NCBI GenBank assembly: GCA_963971535.1 | Contig: OZ020593.1 | Coordinates: 35,549,600-35,613,599 of the forward strand | Direction: 5' to 3' | DNA from: Notolepis coatsorum | Lineage: Eukaryota; Chordata; Actinopteri; Aulopiformes; Paralepididae | Length of the DNA: 64,000 nt | Part shown: positions 1 to 10,612 of the stretch, piece by piece | Numbering within the stretch: the stretch's first letter is position 1 | Layout of the letters: every line of letters starts with the position of its first letter | Notes under the pieces: model-generated | The model's database searches: none | Seen by the model: the letters and a program-made list of their open reading frames with translations, nothing else | What the model was told of the DNA's origin: nothing | Made by a program: the position numbers and the translations under genes

Positions 1-1282
1 GTTGTCCACGGCGCTGAAATAGCACTCGCGGTACGTGGTGAGCTACTGGAGCTCCCCTGGCTGCAGATGTTTTGATTGATTTATATTGCCCCTGTACGAA
101 CCCTGGTGTTAATGAAGGAGGAATTTAAAGTTTTTACGTCTGCAACCCTGTTAATTGTGCTGCTGCTGCCTGTCTTGACACACAATATATTTTTTTATCT
201 CAAAGATTTTCCTGGTTAAAAGAAAAGGGGGTGGAGTGAGTAGCCTTGCCAGTCTGTGCCTCCCAGTGCCCTCCCCTCCTCCCCGGTGCCAGGCCTGCTG
301 AGCCAGATGTCCTTCCAGACTGCTGTGTCAGTGCCACCTCTCTGCATGGCTCGCTGTTTTTCCACCGGTGGCCTGTGCCACCTTGTCTCTCTCTACTGTC
401 AAAGTCAAACTTTAAAGATTCATGAGAGTTCCTGGAATTCCTTTATCGTTGTGTTCTTGCATTCTTTTCTTTGTTTACTGTAGGTATGCCATTCATTTAA
501 TAAAAAAAAAGGAAATCTTTAACTGGATTTTTTTTTCCAGTTAAAATATCTTGTCATTTTAATTGTCTGCTAGTTTCAAAGAGTTCCTTTTCTCTGCAAG
601 TTTAACTCTCCGCCTTTGAAGCCAATGACAACGGAGAGCGACCCAACGTTGCAGGATTAAAAGGAAATATATATGTGAAATGGTTTGTTGCCAAAAGCAT
701 TGAGCCTACGCAACCGTTTTCTCCCCAACCATTCTCTTTCATTTTATAGTTTTCAGATCATTCATTTCCCTCCCTGCATGCATTTTGAGATTCGATTTTT
801 ACTTTGAAGGATTATTTCTCTCCACACGCAACCCTCTCCATTCAGTGTGCGATTGTGACTTCTTATTTGTGTGGTTCTTTTTGTGTTGGTTGGGGAAGGA
901 GAGCGGGTGAGTTACATTAATGGTAAACCTCAGCCTTGGAACAAAAACTGTTGGATGTGTATTTGGGCAGTATCCATTTTTTCATACCGTCAAACCGTCC
1001 ATAAATATTACCAGGGTATATGGTATTACCAGGTAACACAGACAAACTACATTCTTCTACATAAAAAAAAGACACATTTACTCATGATAAACAAAATATT
1101 TGACTCCAATTCTACCTCCAGTACAGCTTATACTCATACCAAGCTCTGATAATGATAAACAGCACACTTGCTACAACCACATTCATCTGCATTAACAATC
1201 ACTTCACCAAAGCAATATTAATTTAACTCTGTAACATGACAAGTAAAGCACGCACCAACACTTGAGTCATTAATTATGTTAT
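1..1282. other. Unassigned non-coding DNA
   Basis: I see no gene, SINE or transposon terminus here. The open frames present are short, lack recognisable domains and have no convincing splice context. Near 1000-1040 there is a small symmetrical motif around 'accagggtata' and 'ggtattaccagg', and related sequence resumes after the SINE at 1783. The SINE therefore appears to sit inside an older unidentified repeat. Confidence 0.4.
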
Positions 1283-1299
1283 AAAGACTGCCAAACTGT

Positions 1300-1757
1300 A
1301 AGCGGCTGGGTGGCGTAGCGGAGATTGCGCTCGTCACCAATGCAAGAGACTCCGGTATCGAATCCCAGTCTCAGCATTGCCTTCGGCTTGGACCGGCCGT
1401 CGTACTGGCTCATTTGGCAGAGTCAGCGGGTGGGAGTCGATGGGTGGGGATTGGACGTTGTGGACAGCGACCCCTACAGGTCGGTTGGGAGACGCCTGAA
1501 CAGTAGAGACAGGAAATGGCGGGGGTAGTGTGAGCCTCCCATGCGGCAATGAGAGTCCACGCTGGTAGGCAAAAAGATGTGACAGGCTTCCTCCTCGTGT
1601 GCCGGAGGGAACACGTGATGCAAGGCTTCTATCCTCTCTACAACCGACCAGTGGGGGGCATAGTCGAGCAACGTTCAAGACAGGGGAGGGGATAATTGGA
1701 TACACGAAATTGGGATGGGAGAAAAATAGAAAATAAGGAGAAAAAGTGGATAAAAAA
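1300..1757 (+). mobile_element. SINE-A copy 1 (tRNA-derived SINE, about 458 bp)
   Basis: This is a tRNA-derived retroposon. The 5' head has an A-box-like TGGCGTAGCGG and a B-box-like GGTATCGAATCCC, the internal promoter of RNA polymerase III. A unique body of about 350 bp follows, then an A-rich tail ending in GATAAAAAAAAA. The insertion is flanked by a perfect 17-bp target-site duplication (AAAGACTGCCAAACTGT at 1283-1299 and 1758-1774), which shows target-primed retroposition. Six related copies lie elsewhere in the window. This copy belongs to a subtype shared with those at 27590 and 45335, whose tails contain a related 'gaaattggg' stretch before the A-rich end. I do not recognise a published family name, and no LINE-derived 3' tail is obvious. 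Confidence 0.9.
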
Positions 1758-1832
1758 AAAGACTGCCAAACTGTCTCCAAATATTACCGGGGTATACTAT
1801 TACCAGCAAATATCCTCTAATGTTACCTGCCA

Positions 1833-1851
1833 TATACACACACACACACAT

Positions 1852-1934
<83 letters not shown>
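1833..1934. repeat. (CA)n/(GCAC)n compound microsatellite
   Basis: A run of CA dinucleotides, then about ten GCAC-type tetranucleotides, then CA dinucleotides again. It produces long spurious open frames (Cys-Val or Ala-Arg-Thr-His repeats) on both strands that should not be read as genes. Confidence 0.97.
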
Positions 1935-1937
<3 letters not shown>

Positions 1938-2248
1938 CCCCCCCAACACAAACACATACTCACACGGCCACCCTTGTCTCTCAAATTTATTCCAAAATGT
2001 TAGCAAAGTAAAAAAATCTTTTTGGGATGAAAGTCAACTCACCATGCTAATATAGTATAGTGAAAACTGTAGTTAGTATTATAATTCACAACATCGCAGT
2101 CTTTCAAAACAGAGTTTGCCAAAGTGTAGATTGACAGCGACGTCAAGAACCTAGCAAGCTATCCTATTATCTGAAAGTGAGTGAGTTCCATTCGCTCAGG
2201 CGACTCAAGAATTGAGCTCCATGCGCCACAGAGGATGCGCGCTACCCC

Positions 2249-2391
2249 GTGCCGTGATCAGTCGGGCTGGCCGGGGAAGTGCACGGAGCTACCCTGTGCC
2301 GTGAGCTCACTCGGGCTGGCCGGGGAAGTGCACGGAGCTACCCCGTGCCGTGAGCTCACTCGGGCTGGCCGGGGAAGTGCACGAAGCTCCA
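2249..2391. repeat. 49-bp tandem repeat, three copies
   Basis: Three consecutive copies of a GC-rich unit of about 49 bp, with the shared core GGGCTGGCCGGGGAAGTGCA. The first copy is two bases shorter. The short frames across it only reflect the repetition. Confidence 0.9.
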
Positions 2392-3327
2392 GGCTCATTA
2401 GAACCATCTCCACACACACGCGTTCCTCGCCGTGGAGTCGAATCCGCAAGCAGAACCGTCCGCCCGAACACCTGCGGAAGGATCCTTAATGATGCAGCCT
2501 TCTCGGCTAAATGCATCGGTTCAGGGGGTTAATTAAAGAAACAGTCATCAGGATCATCTCTTTGTGGCTCAGAAAACTGTATTTTCGCTCAAATTAGTGC
2601 AAAGAAAATCGAATCAAATAATCAAAGCTATGCCCCTGCAAAGCACATTACTCTTTTCACCAAGTTTATGTAATAAATCCCACATGTTGGATGTTGAGGC
2701 TTTCCTGATTTCAAATCACGGCCCTTGATCTTGTAATCTCGACCTCGTTGTCACTAAATGGCCAAGCCACACAAAGTAACAGTCTATGAGCCTCTCGCTC
2801 TTTCTGAGAACGTTTCTTTCATTGCGGTGCACGCAACACACGCTGAGAGGGATTACCGTAATTCTCTTGACTAAGTGGGCAGGTATAATCTGTGAATAGG
2901 GGGCGAACAGTATGTATTAAATAAATGCGTAGCGGAACTGTTTTCAAATACCTTGGTATACCGTAATAACTCAATACCATCCTGAGCCTAGCGGCGCAAC
3001 AACAATGACTAAATTGCAATCAGTACAAGATTGAGCGTCTGCCGCTTGTTCAGTGTAGGAGGCACAGGTCTTCCATCAGACATCAAACACGCTGGGACGT
3101 ACCGGCAGCCCCAGCAGCCCCGCGCTTGGCTTCAAAGAGACCAAATGGTCCGTAAACGTCCTCCTCCAGGCTGACAGGCCCAGGTCACCAGATCGCAGGT
3201 GGGGATGAAAGCCGCCGCATCGCTCTCTTTTTTAGGCTGCTTTGGTTCTCTCTCGCTCCCTCCCTCGCTTATCTGATGTACACTGCTTTTGAAGGTGACC
3301 TCTATTCTTCACCAGCCGTAGCTTTCC

Positions 3328-3332
<5 letters not shown>
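2392..3332. other. Unassigned non-coding DNA
   Basis: No recognisable repeat terminus, exon or RNA gene. The 3060-3230 part is more GC-rich and not obviously repetitive, so it could be constrained non-coding sequence, but nothing in the sequence itself proves that. Confidence 0.35.
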
Positions 3333-3398
<66 letters not shown>

Positions 3399-3412
3399 GG
3401 GGGGGGGGGGGG
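3333..3412. repeat. (TG)n microsatellite followed by a 15-bp poly(G) run
   Basis: About 30 TG dinucleotides with one TATG interruption, directly followed by G15 at 3398-3412. It is one of about ten unusually long poly(G)/poly(C) runs in the window. Confidence 0.97.
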
Positions 3413-4239
3413 CAACACAAATGAAGTTCACTTCGTTAAAACTCAATCACCTGACACCATCATCCATGTCACATTATTCCGCAAGCAGAGGAGCGGCAAT
3501 TCAATCTTGCGGGGGAAGATATTGCGAGAAATAAAGACGCAGAGCACAATGGGAATGGGAAAACAATATATGTGTGTGTGTGTCACGGTCCTTTTATTTT
3601 AACCTGCTAAGTATGACGAGTGCGTTTCATCCTTCAGTAGCTTTATGGTTTGGAGTTTTGAAATGAGAATACCCTTTGACCTGCAAAATGTTCTATTGTA
3701 TCCCCCTACTGGTTGTGTTTGCCTTTGTGTGTGTGTTTATGTTTGTATAAACTGTAGAATGATGCATGTTTTGGTTTTATTTGATTGTGCACATTATTTG
3801 ACAAGGATCTCTGCAGAATGTATAGATTGCGGTGAGTTTCAGCGTTTTTGATTATTATTAGGACCTTGTACAATTGAAATTTTTTATCTGGCGTCAATCG
3901 CTATCAAACTGCATTTGATTATCTAATATATGCATAAATGGCTATAACTCACATTCTATGAAATACTGCAGAAAAGGATAAAAACATATTTATACTCTAG
4001 ACCGTATTTTTGTATGAATGTGTGAATGAAAAAGTAAAACGTTCCTACACCCTGAACGATAGCTAATCGATGTTGAATGGGCCATAGTAATGTCAATTTA
4101 GCAATACAATTTAAAAAGTTATAGCCCTGCAAAGTAGGTGAACATCTCCATAGACAAATAGAGCTGGCAGACTGGCTACAAGGATGGATATAAGCGTGGC
4201 AGAGAAAGGGTTAACACGAACAGAAGGAAAGTGTAAGTA
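3413..4239. other. Unassigned non-coding DNA
   Basis: AT-rich in its second half. I see no transposon ends, exon or RNA gene. Short TG runs occur at about 3570 and 3730. Confidence 0.4.
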
Positions 4240-5437
4240 ATATTGTGAAAAAAGCACGCCTTTACTTTAAGCGTGCATTGATCCAACTAAACAAACAACC
4301 ATATCCAATCAAAGCGAAAACATGAATTACACCTAATGAAAATAGATTTTGTGGTCTAAGCCTTAACACAAACATACCTGGAGCTTTGAACATGAGTGCT
4401 CAACGTGCTTCAGTTCGTGTGACAGAAAGACCAACATGGCCACATTATTTTGCAACAGGGGCTTTCAAGTTTGCAATCAAATAAAAGATGTGGGTTGAAG
4501 TGGCAGGAATCCAAAGCAAGCGTGTGGCTACAGTTGCCAGCCGGTCCGCATTTCGTCTCCACCACTCAAGAGGAATCTGAATCCGTTTTTGACCTGTGTG
4601 ACGTACGTGGGTTGGTCATTATCATTGTTACTGTATTAGGAGACCATGTGAACATCAGATTATCATGAGTTGGGTTATGTTGTTCTTGGTGGTGTGATGT
4701 GTCATCTTTTAATGCTGCTTCTTCTCTTCTTCCCAGAGACCACTCATCCTCCTGATTGAGCTGATTGCACCTGCTTGATTACACCTGTGGGCAGTTAGTT
4801 GGATGAGTGAATATAAGCTGGAAGATGACACACACACGGGGGCCTCATTGCTGGAAGTCACTGCCACGTTTCAGGGTGGAGTGAGGAGGCTGCCGTCTCG
4901 CCTATCTGTTGCCTAAAGCAACACTGTGGCTGGGTGCATTTATCACATGGAGTGTGGATTAAACCCCATAGCTGTGGTGTCCTATGATGGGCACATGGTT
5001 GTATTTTGACTACTAAGTGTTTGTTTGTGTACCTGTATGTATTGTTTGTCCTCCCCTACCTTTTCCCCTTTTTGCCTTATGGTGGAGGTTTAAATCCCTA
5101 CCACCATAAATATATAATTTACTATTTGGAAAACGTCTTGTGTTGTGTCTTCTTTTACCTACACCTGGGACCTTGATTTGAACGTATTTACTGAGAGAGG
5201 CTGCTTTTGCTCATGTGCCGCCCTCCAGTTGTTATTATTAGACCTTCGTACATGACACCTGTCTTAAAAAGTCATCCCAGTTCCTGCTGTTACTGGTGGT
5301 GTGTCATCACTTGAAAAGGTGCATCTCACAACAAACACTTGACTCTATGATGATGAAGCGAGTCATACGGTAACTGATGCTGTAGTCTCATCCATTGCTC
5401 AAGAGGCCTGTCAATATCGTGGAAAGGGAAGGATTTA
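4240..5437. repeat. Dispersed repeat of unknown class, copy A (split by the LTR-like insertion)
   Basis: Excluding the insertion at 4597-5257, this segment aligns by eye, with scattered substitutions and small indels, to 33040-33570. Shared landmarks include 'ctttaagcgtgcattgatcc', 'cctggagctttgaacatgag', 'ccagccggtccgcatttcgt' and 'gacctgtcaatatcgtggaa'-like sequence. No coding capacity, TIR or poly(A) tail is visible, so the class is unknown. It could also be an old local duplication instead of a transposon. Confidence 0.75.
4597..5257. mobile_element. Probable solo LTR (about 661 bp)
   Basis: The insertion begins TGTGACGTACG and ends CGTACATGACA, matching the 5'-TG...CA-3' rule for LTRs, and is flanked by the 4-bp duplication CCTG (4593-4596 and 5258-5261). 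The related repeat at 33.36 kb carries the unoccupied site (GACCTGTCTT), which fixes the boundaries. Inside are a TATA-like 'gaatataagc' near 4810 and an A/T-rich stretch near 5105 that could serve polyadenylation. No gag or pol sequence is present, as expected for a solo LTR of the Ty3/gypsy kind. The ends are also weakly inverted (GTNAYGTACG), so a TIR element is a less likely alternative. Confidence 0.65.
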
Positions 5438-5615
5438 AACGGTTAATGAAAACACTGGGGCCAGGGTAGCCTACACTCTGTCTAAGCGATATTTCACCCT
5501 GATTTCACTCTCTGAGGAGAGAATGTATGGGACAAAGAAATGTAGCATCATAGAGAGCAAAGTTAATAGAGCAAGGTTTCACAGGTAGGTGAGATGTAAA
5601 TAGGTAGGTAGGTTG

Positions 5616-6562
5616 TAGGGCTGGACGGTATGGTCTAAAATTTATATCACGGTATAATTTGAAGCATAGACGGTAATGTATATATCACGGTATATTCATT
5701 TATCTTAAAATGTCTATATAAATGCTTCTGAAGGGGTAAAACACTGGTATGGCAGCTATTACTGTACTCTTGTATTACTAGGACATATTTCACATAGTAG
5801 CCTACAGAGGTATTTATTGAACATTTATTGTGCAAAACTGCAAAACCTTTTCTCAAGTTACTTCCATCTCTGAAAAACACTTTTTTCATGAAATACAATA
5901 AAATCAAGGGGCACAAAGTGAAAATAAAAACTACAGCAGGACAGGAGGTTTCTTTCCCTCAAACAACTCAAACACAATACAACTCCAACATAACTTAACT
6001 TTATTGTACATGTTTGACAACGTAGAGAGAGACAGAGAGAGAGCGAGAGAGTGTGATGTAATAGGTTTGAGTTTGAGGTTTGAGCATCCTAAGTTGCCGT
6101 AGTTGATGATGTCACACCAGGATGTCATTGTCAACACAGAGTTGCAAACGGGAGCAGCCAGATGGATAACGCGATATAAAGAAACGAATAGTGAATAAAT
6201 GTGATGTTATCTTTGAACCTCTGGTGTCAAGCCTCGTCAATATACCCCCCCCTCCCCTTTCCTCGCTAATGGAACTGGTGCCGCGGAGTCACGTTAGAAC
6301 GTTAGCTTAGCGGCTAACGTTAGCCCGTTGCTGCACTGAAGCAAGTCTCCTCTCAGCCTCCTTAGTCAAATTGAAATGCCAAAACTATATGGCAAGGTCC
6401 GTGAGCAAGTGGAGAACAATTCAGTATTAAACACTATGCAACAACCACTGCAAACGTTGAGTGAATTGTCAAGTAACGCTAATGTCACTGCTACTGCTGT
6501 GACTAGCTGCTCTAGTCTACCGGTCACAAGGTATGAAGGTATAGTCAAAATCCATACCGTAG
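5616..6562. mobile_element. hAT-like non-autonomous element with decayed right end
   Basis: The left end TAGGGCTGGACGGTATGGTC is a typical terminus of teleost hAT-type elements. The right side ends near 'atccataccgta', whose reverse complement matches the CGGTATGG part of the left end, but the last bases have been lost or changed and no 8-bp duplication can be read. The frame at 6376-6579 (67 codons) lies inside and matches no domain I know. Confidence 0.55.
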
Positions 6563-8995
6563 CGCAAATTCATACATAAAGCAAATTCATACAGAAAGCT
6601 CATGTGTGAAACTGGCTTTCAATCAAAGGTAATTCTCACTTGGAGGATTTGGGCAGAGTGAAATCGTTACCTTGATTTGACCAGATTCTGAACCTTGTTT
6701 TTTTTATTAGAAAATAAAATCCAGTTAATGGATTTTTTAAAATCACAATAGGGCAGTTTCATTTAGCAAACATGACATGAAGCAATGTGCATTTCAAAGA
6801 CCAAAAGAGAAGGCATTGTTCAGATAAGCCCTCAACAAAAGATGTTTAAGACCCATTAAATTTGATTCCCGCCAGAATTAGCTCTACACCTTGGATTCTT
6901 TCCACCTCAGCACAGCTCACTCCCATCATAGCCTGATGGCTCCTGCCAACCATTTTATCTATGCTGGTGTATTTCATAACCATTACCATACCCTCCAGGC
7001 AATTTTCTATACCTTCACTGCATTTTCTATTGAGATATGAACTTACTGTAGGGTGCGCAGACTATGTCAGTATATCCAACCCCCCCCCCCCCACTAACTT
7101 CATTATACTTTGAAACCTCCTTAAAACCCCAAGTCATTGGAATATGTGGCAAAGAACAAAGGATAGCTGAGAGGCATTAGAAATTAGAATCACATCATCA
7201 GCATTCAGTTTAACACCTCTAGAGGGCTGGCGCCACGCTGCGTGCTGCGGAGGTGTTCAGGAAGTTCACCACCTCCGACGTGTTTCCAGCGGCAAGCTAT
7301 TATTGCACCTCCCGCTTTCTAGTTACCGTCTGGCGATACATCTCTATCAGATTCCATATCTTTCCCCCCTCCGTTGTAAATAATGCGACGCCAAAAGGAA
7401 AGAGAACCAGTGTGAATCCAGCGAAACCGCGCACACACTCCTGATAAGCCTTGGGGGAAATTGGGAGTTTGGCCTCACGCACTGTTTGCCTATGTGGAGG
7501 AGGGGGGGTGAGGGGGGGGGGGGGGGGTGGCTCATTGGCATGCCGGAGTGTTCCCTCCCCATTCAGAGGCACGGCGTACAGTTTGAGTCTGTCAGGTATT
7601 CCGTCTGCCTCTGGATTAGCTCTGATCCCAAACCAATTATCCCTCAGAAGTGTTACACGGTAGAGCGTGTAATAACGAGGTCCTCCACGGATCACGTGTG
7701 TTTAGACGGGCTGAGAGCGGCGTCAAGGGTAAGCAGCGCTAATGGACACGCATGGATTTTTGCCGCTCCTCATTTGGCAGCGGCAGGGTTAAGGACGTAG
7801 GTGGAGGAATTGGAGACTGTGTGTTTTTATAGGTCCTTCATACATATTCATGGGGGGCTTGTCCTTCATCAAGCGTTGTTTTGTTTTGAGACGAAGGCCT
7901 GCTCCTGGGGCTCCACAAATCAAGAGCCTAGTTGATTCTTATTAAGGCTCTACACAAATACATGAGACGTTTTTTGTAGTAGCTTGGCAAATTATCTGGA
8001 AAGGTTGAAGACAGACACGCACAGACATATACCCCCGTGTCTCGTTCCCACTATACCTTGAGATTTAGATTGAAAACGCATGTAAAAAAGCTTTTGTCAC
8101 CGGTTAATTTAAACAAATTACAAATGCATGAGCCGAACAGCAGTGGCTGGACACCCCCCTCTGTTTCTATGATGGAAAACACTTTGTCATCTTCACTCAA
8201 TCATGCTTCAGCCACAAGGCCTGTTTTTTTCTTTTACCCAATTCAAATTCAAGTGTTCAACACGCCAGTATTTTTTCAAAGTGTAGGTTGGGATTTAGTT
8301 CTATTAGCTCAGGCAATCGGTTTTGGTTTGGTTTGGTTTGGTTTTGGAATATTTATTCTGAAAATGGTTGGTCCCCTGAGAAAAAGTCTGAAAACCACGG
8401 GAGTATTGCTATGGCAACAGCCCTCGTTTGGCAGAAAGTCCACCATCAACAGGAAGCCAACAGAGCCCCATTAGATTCCTGTTCAATGTTTTCTCCCATT
8501 GCCAGTTTGTAAAAGCGTTTTGGCCCAATTGTCCCTCTGTGACTGTGACCACTGGCTATGTTGGCACAGCGTTTCCCACTGGCGTGTGGCGTCCACGTGT
8601 TTCAAACTCCCCAAAGGCTGGAGCATCTGTGCCTTTGATGGTAAGGACAAGCGTTTCTTTTCCCAAATCCACTGCCAGGGAAGACAGATGATGCAATGCT
8701 AAGCCATTTTTTATGTAGAGATTACGTAACTTTTTTGGTTTTGTTTTTAGCAATTCTTTCCCCCTCTACTTGCATCATCACCCTTTGATCACACGCTTTG
8801 GAGATTGGAGGTAGAAATGAGCTATTCTTACACGTCTAGGAAACAGAACTAAACTAAGGTGATAAATAATGAGTTGGTATCTAAAGAACTTGTTGTAATG
8901 TTTTGTAGGGCAATCTAACAGATTTATGTATCTTTCTGTGAGAGGGAAACAAAACCTCTGCCATTAAGTCTCATACCTGGAGCTAAACTGTAATC
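6563..8995. other. Unassigned non-coding DNA with poly(C) and poly(G) runs
   Basis: No exon or transposon terminus recognised in about 2.4 kb. It contains C13 at 7080-7092 and, around 7502-7527, a G7 run and a G16 run. The 7200-7800 part is GC-rich and not obviously repetitive. Open frames of about 100-145 codons here (for example 8037-8474) lack recognisable domains. Confidence 0.4.
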
Positions 8996-9340
8996 AGACA
9001 GTGGTTAACACTGTCGCCTCACAGCTAGAAGGTCCTGGGCTCGAGTCCCGCTTGGGGACCAGGTTGCCGCATTGCCAGGTACCCAGGTGGGGTATCTCCC
9101 GGGCCTTTCTGTGTGGAGTTTGCATTTTCTCCCTGTCCTCGCAAGACTTTCCCCTCCCAATAAGATAAACTCAATGGAAATACATGCAGAACAGATCGCT
9201 AACGCTGTCATGTCCCTGACGAAGATGGACAGGAGCACTTGGATTGGTCCCCGGGCGAGACCCATGCCGCAGCCCATGTCTGCTTCCGGCGGCGGGATGG
9301 GAAAAGTGCAGAGAGACATTTCATCGGTGACTCAGTGCAT
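8996..9340 (+). mobile_element. tRNA-derived SINE-like element (SINE-E)
   Basis: The head reads like a tRNA: 'cagtggttaacactgtcgcc' covers the A box region and GGGCTCGAGTCCC is a good B box. It is followed by 'ttctgtgtggagtttgcatt', a phrase I know from a very common teleost tRNA-type repeat. The rest is diverged and the 3' end is uncertain. A short TG run lies at 9369-9387. Confidence 0.6.
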
Positions 9341-10385
9341 GTGTGGGTGTGTGTTCACCCATCTCGCATGTGTGTGTGTGTGTGTGTTAATAGTGTTAAA
9401 TACGGCTTCTTCTTAACTAATAGCTAGTTAATGTTAGCTAACGTTAACTAACAAACTAAGACCACAAAGAACTCTTGATCAAATATTATGTTGATAAAAC
9501 CGATCAATGCTTATACAACTAGTGTTACATTTTAGTAAGTACTGTAGAAATAACTGGTGTGCATCCACATTTTAAGGAGGTATAAGGTGGTGCGTCATCG
9601 TTACTTTGACCAACACATCTAGGACCCCGAGCAGATCTGCAGGCTGAGCATATCTGGTACCTACACCGGAATCCTCCTTTAATCCTCCCATTATTATTCA
9701 GGGAAAGAGAGAGGGAAATGAAAAGAGAGAGATGAATGGAAGGAGTATTAAAAAAAAAAAAAAATGCTTAATTCCCAAGCTCATGGAAAATTCTCTCAGC
9801 GTCAACAGGCAAAGAGCAGTTTGGTTTTGATTGCTGTTGACGATGAGGGTTAGCCAGTGGAGCTTTATGCGCATTTGAGTCATTTCTAATTTTTTAGTCA
9901 TTTCTCCATGTGGCTCGGCTCAGGGATGGAGATGGTGAAAACATGTGGGTGGCAAACAGGTTGCCATGACTTAAGGGGGAGTTGTGTTTTATCAGGTCAA
10001 GCTGTCTTCGGTTCATAACAGATTGCATTCGTACGAGCAGGAAACGGCTAGGATGTGATTATATGTCTTGGTAAACAGTATTAACTTTTTTAATAGGTCA
10101 TCATTGGACTTTTGAGTTTCTATGTTGATATTAGCTGCACTCTCCCAACACAATATTGATATAACTGATTTAAGCGAAGGAATTTCACACGCAGGCCAGG
10201 TCCAATATAACCAGATTCCATGACAAGTAGGCAACATGCATATTCAGCTTATTTTAAAGATGACTAGATGTCTGAACCTCATCCAGTATCATTTTCAAAT
10301 TATTAATAATTTTACTATTATTTCATGTTTTCACTAAACCCTTCTCAAGTTGTATCCATGGCTCGCTCTCTCCCAATGCGTCAAC
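9341..10385. other. Unassigned non-coding DNA
   Basis: Nothing recognised apart from a (TG)n run at about 9369-9387, palindrome-rich sequence ('gttagctaacgttaac') near 9430 and an A15 run near 9750. Confidence 0.4.
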
Positions 10386-10612
10386 AGTGGCTCAGGAGGC
10401 AGAGCAATCGCCTGGTAATCGGATGTTTCCCAGTTCCATTCCGGCTCCTCTTGGCAGTATGTCGAAGTGTCCTTGAGCAACTGCTCCCAATGAGCAGGTT
10501 GGCACCTTGCATGGTTGCTTCCGCCGTCTGTGTGTGAGTGAATGGGTGAATGTGATAAGTTGTAGAGCACTTCGGATCAAAGCGCTATATAAATGTAGTC
10601 CATTTACCATTC
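10386..10612 (+). mobile_element. SINE-B copy 1 (tRNA-derived, L2-like tail)
   Basis: The tRNA-like head starts AGTGGCTCAGGAGGCAGAGC (A box TGGCTCAGGAGG), with a degenerate B box near 10430 ('ttccattccggc'). The body contains 'gtgtccttgagcaac' and 'gcaccttgcatggttgc', which all four copies in the window share in the appropriate orientation. The 3' end reads 'aaagcgctatataaatg...ccatttacc'. Its AAAGCGCTATATAAA motif closely matches the L2 LINE 3' end seen at 39.30 kb, which suggests L2 machinery moves it. I could not read a target-site duplication. Confidence 0.8.

Noticed and set aside
8037-8474. 145-codon frame as a possible host exon
   Set aside because: No recognisable domain, no clear splice sites in register and overlapping frames in other phases.
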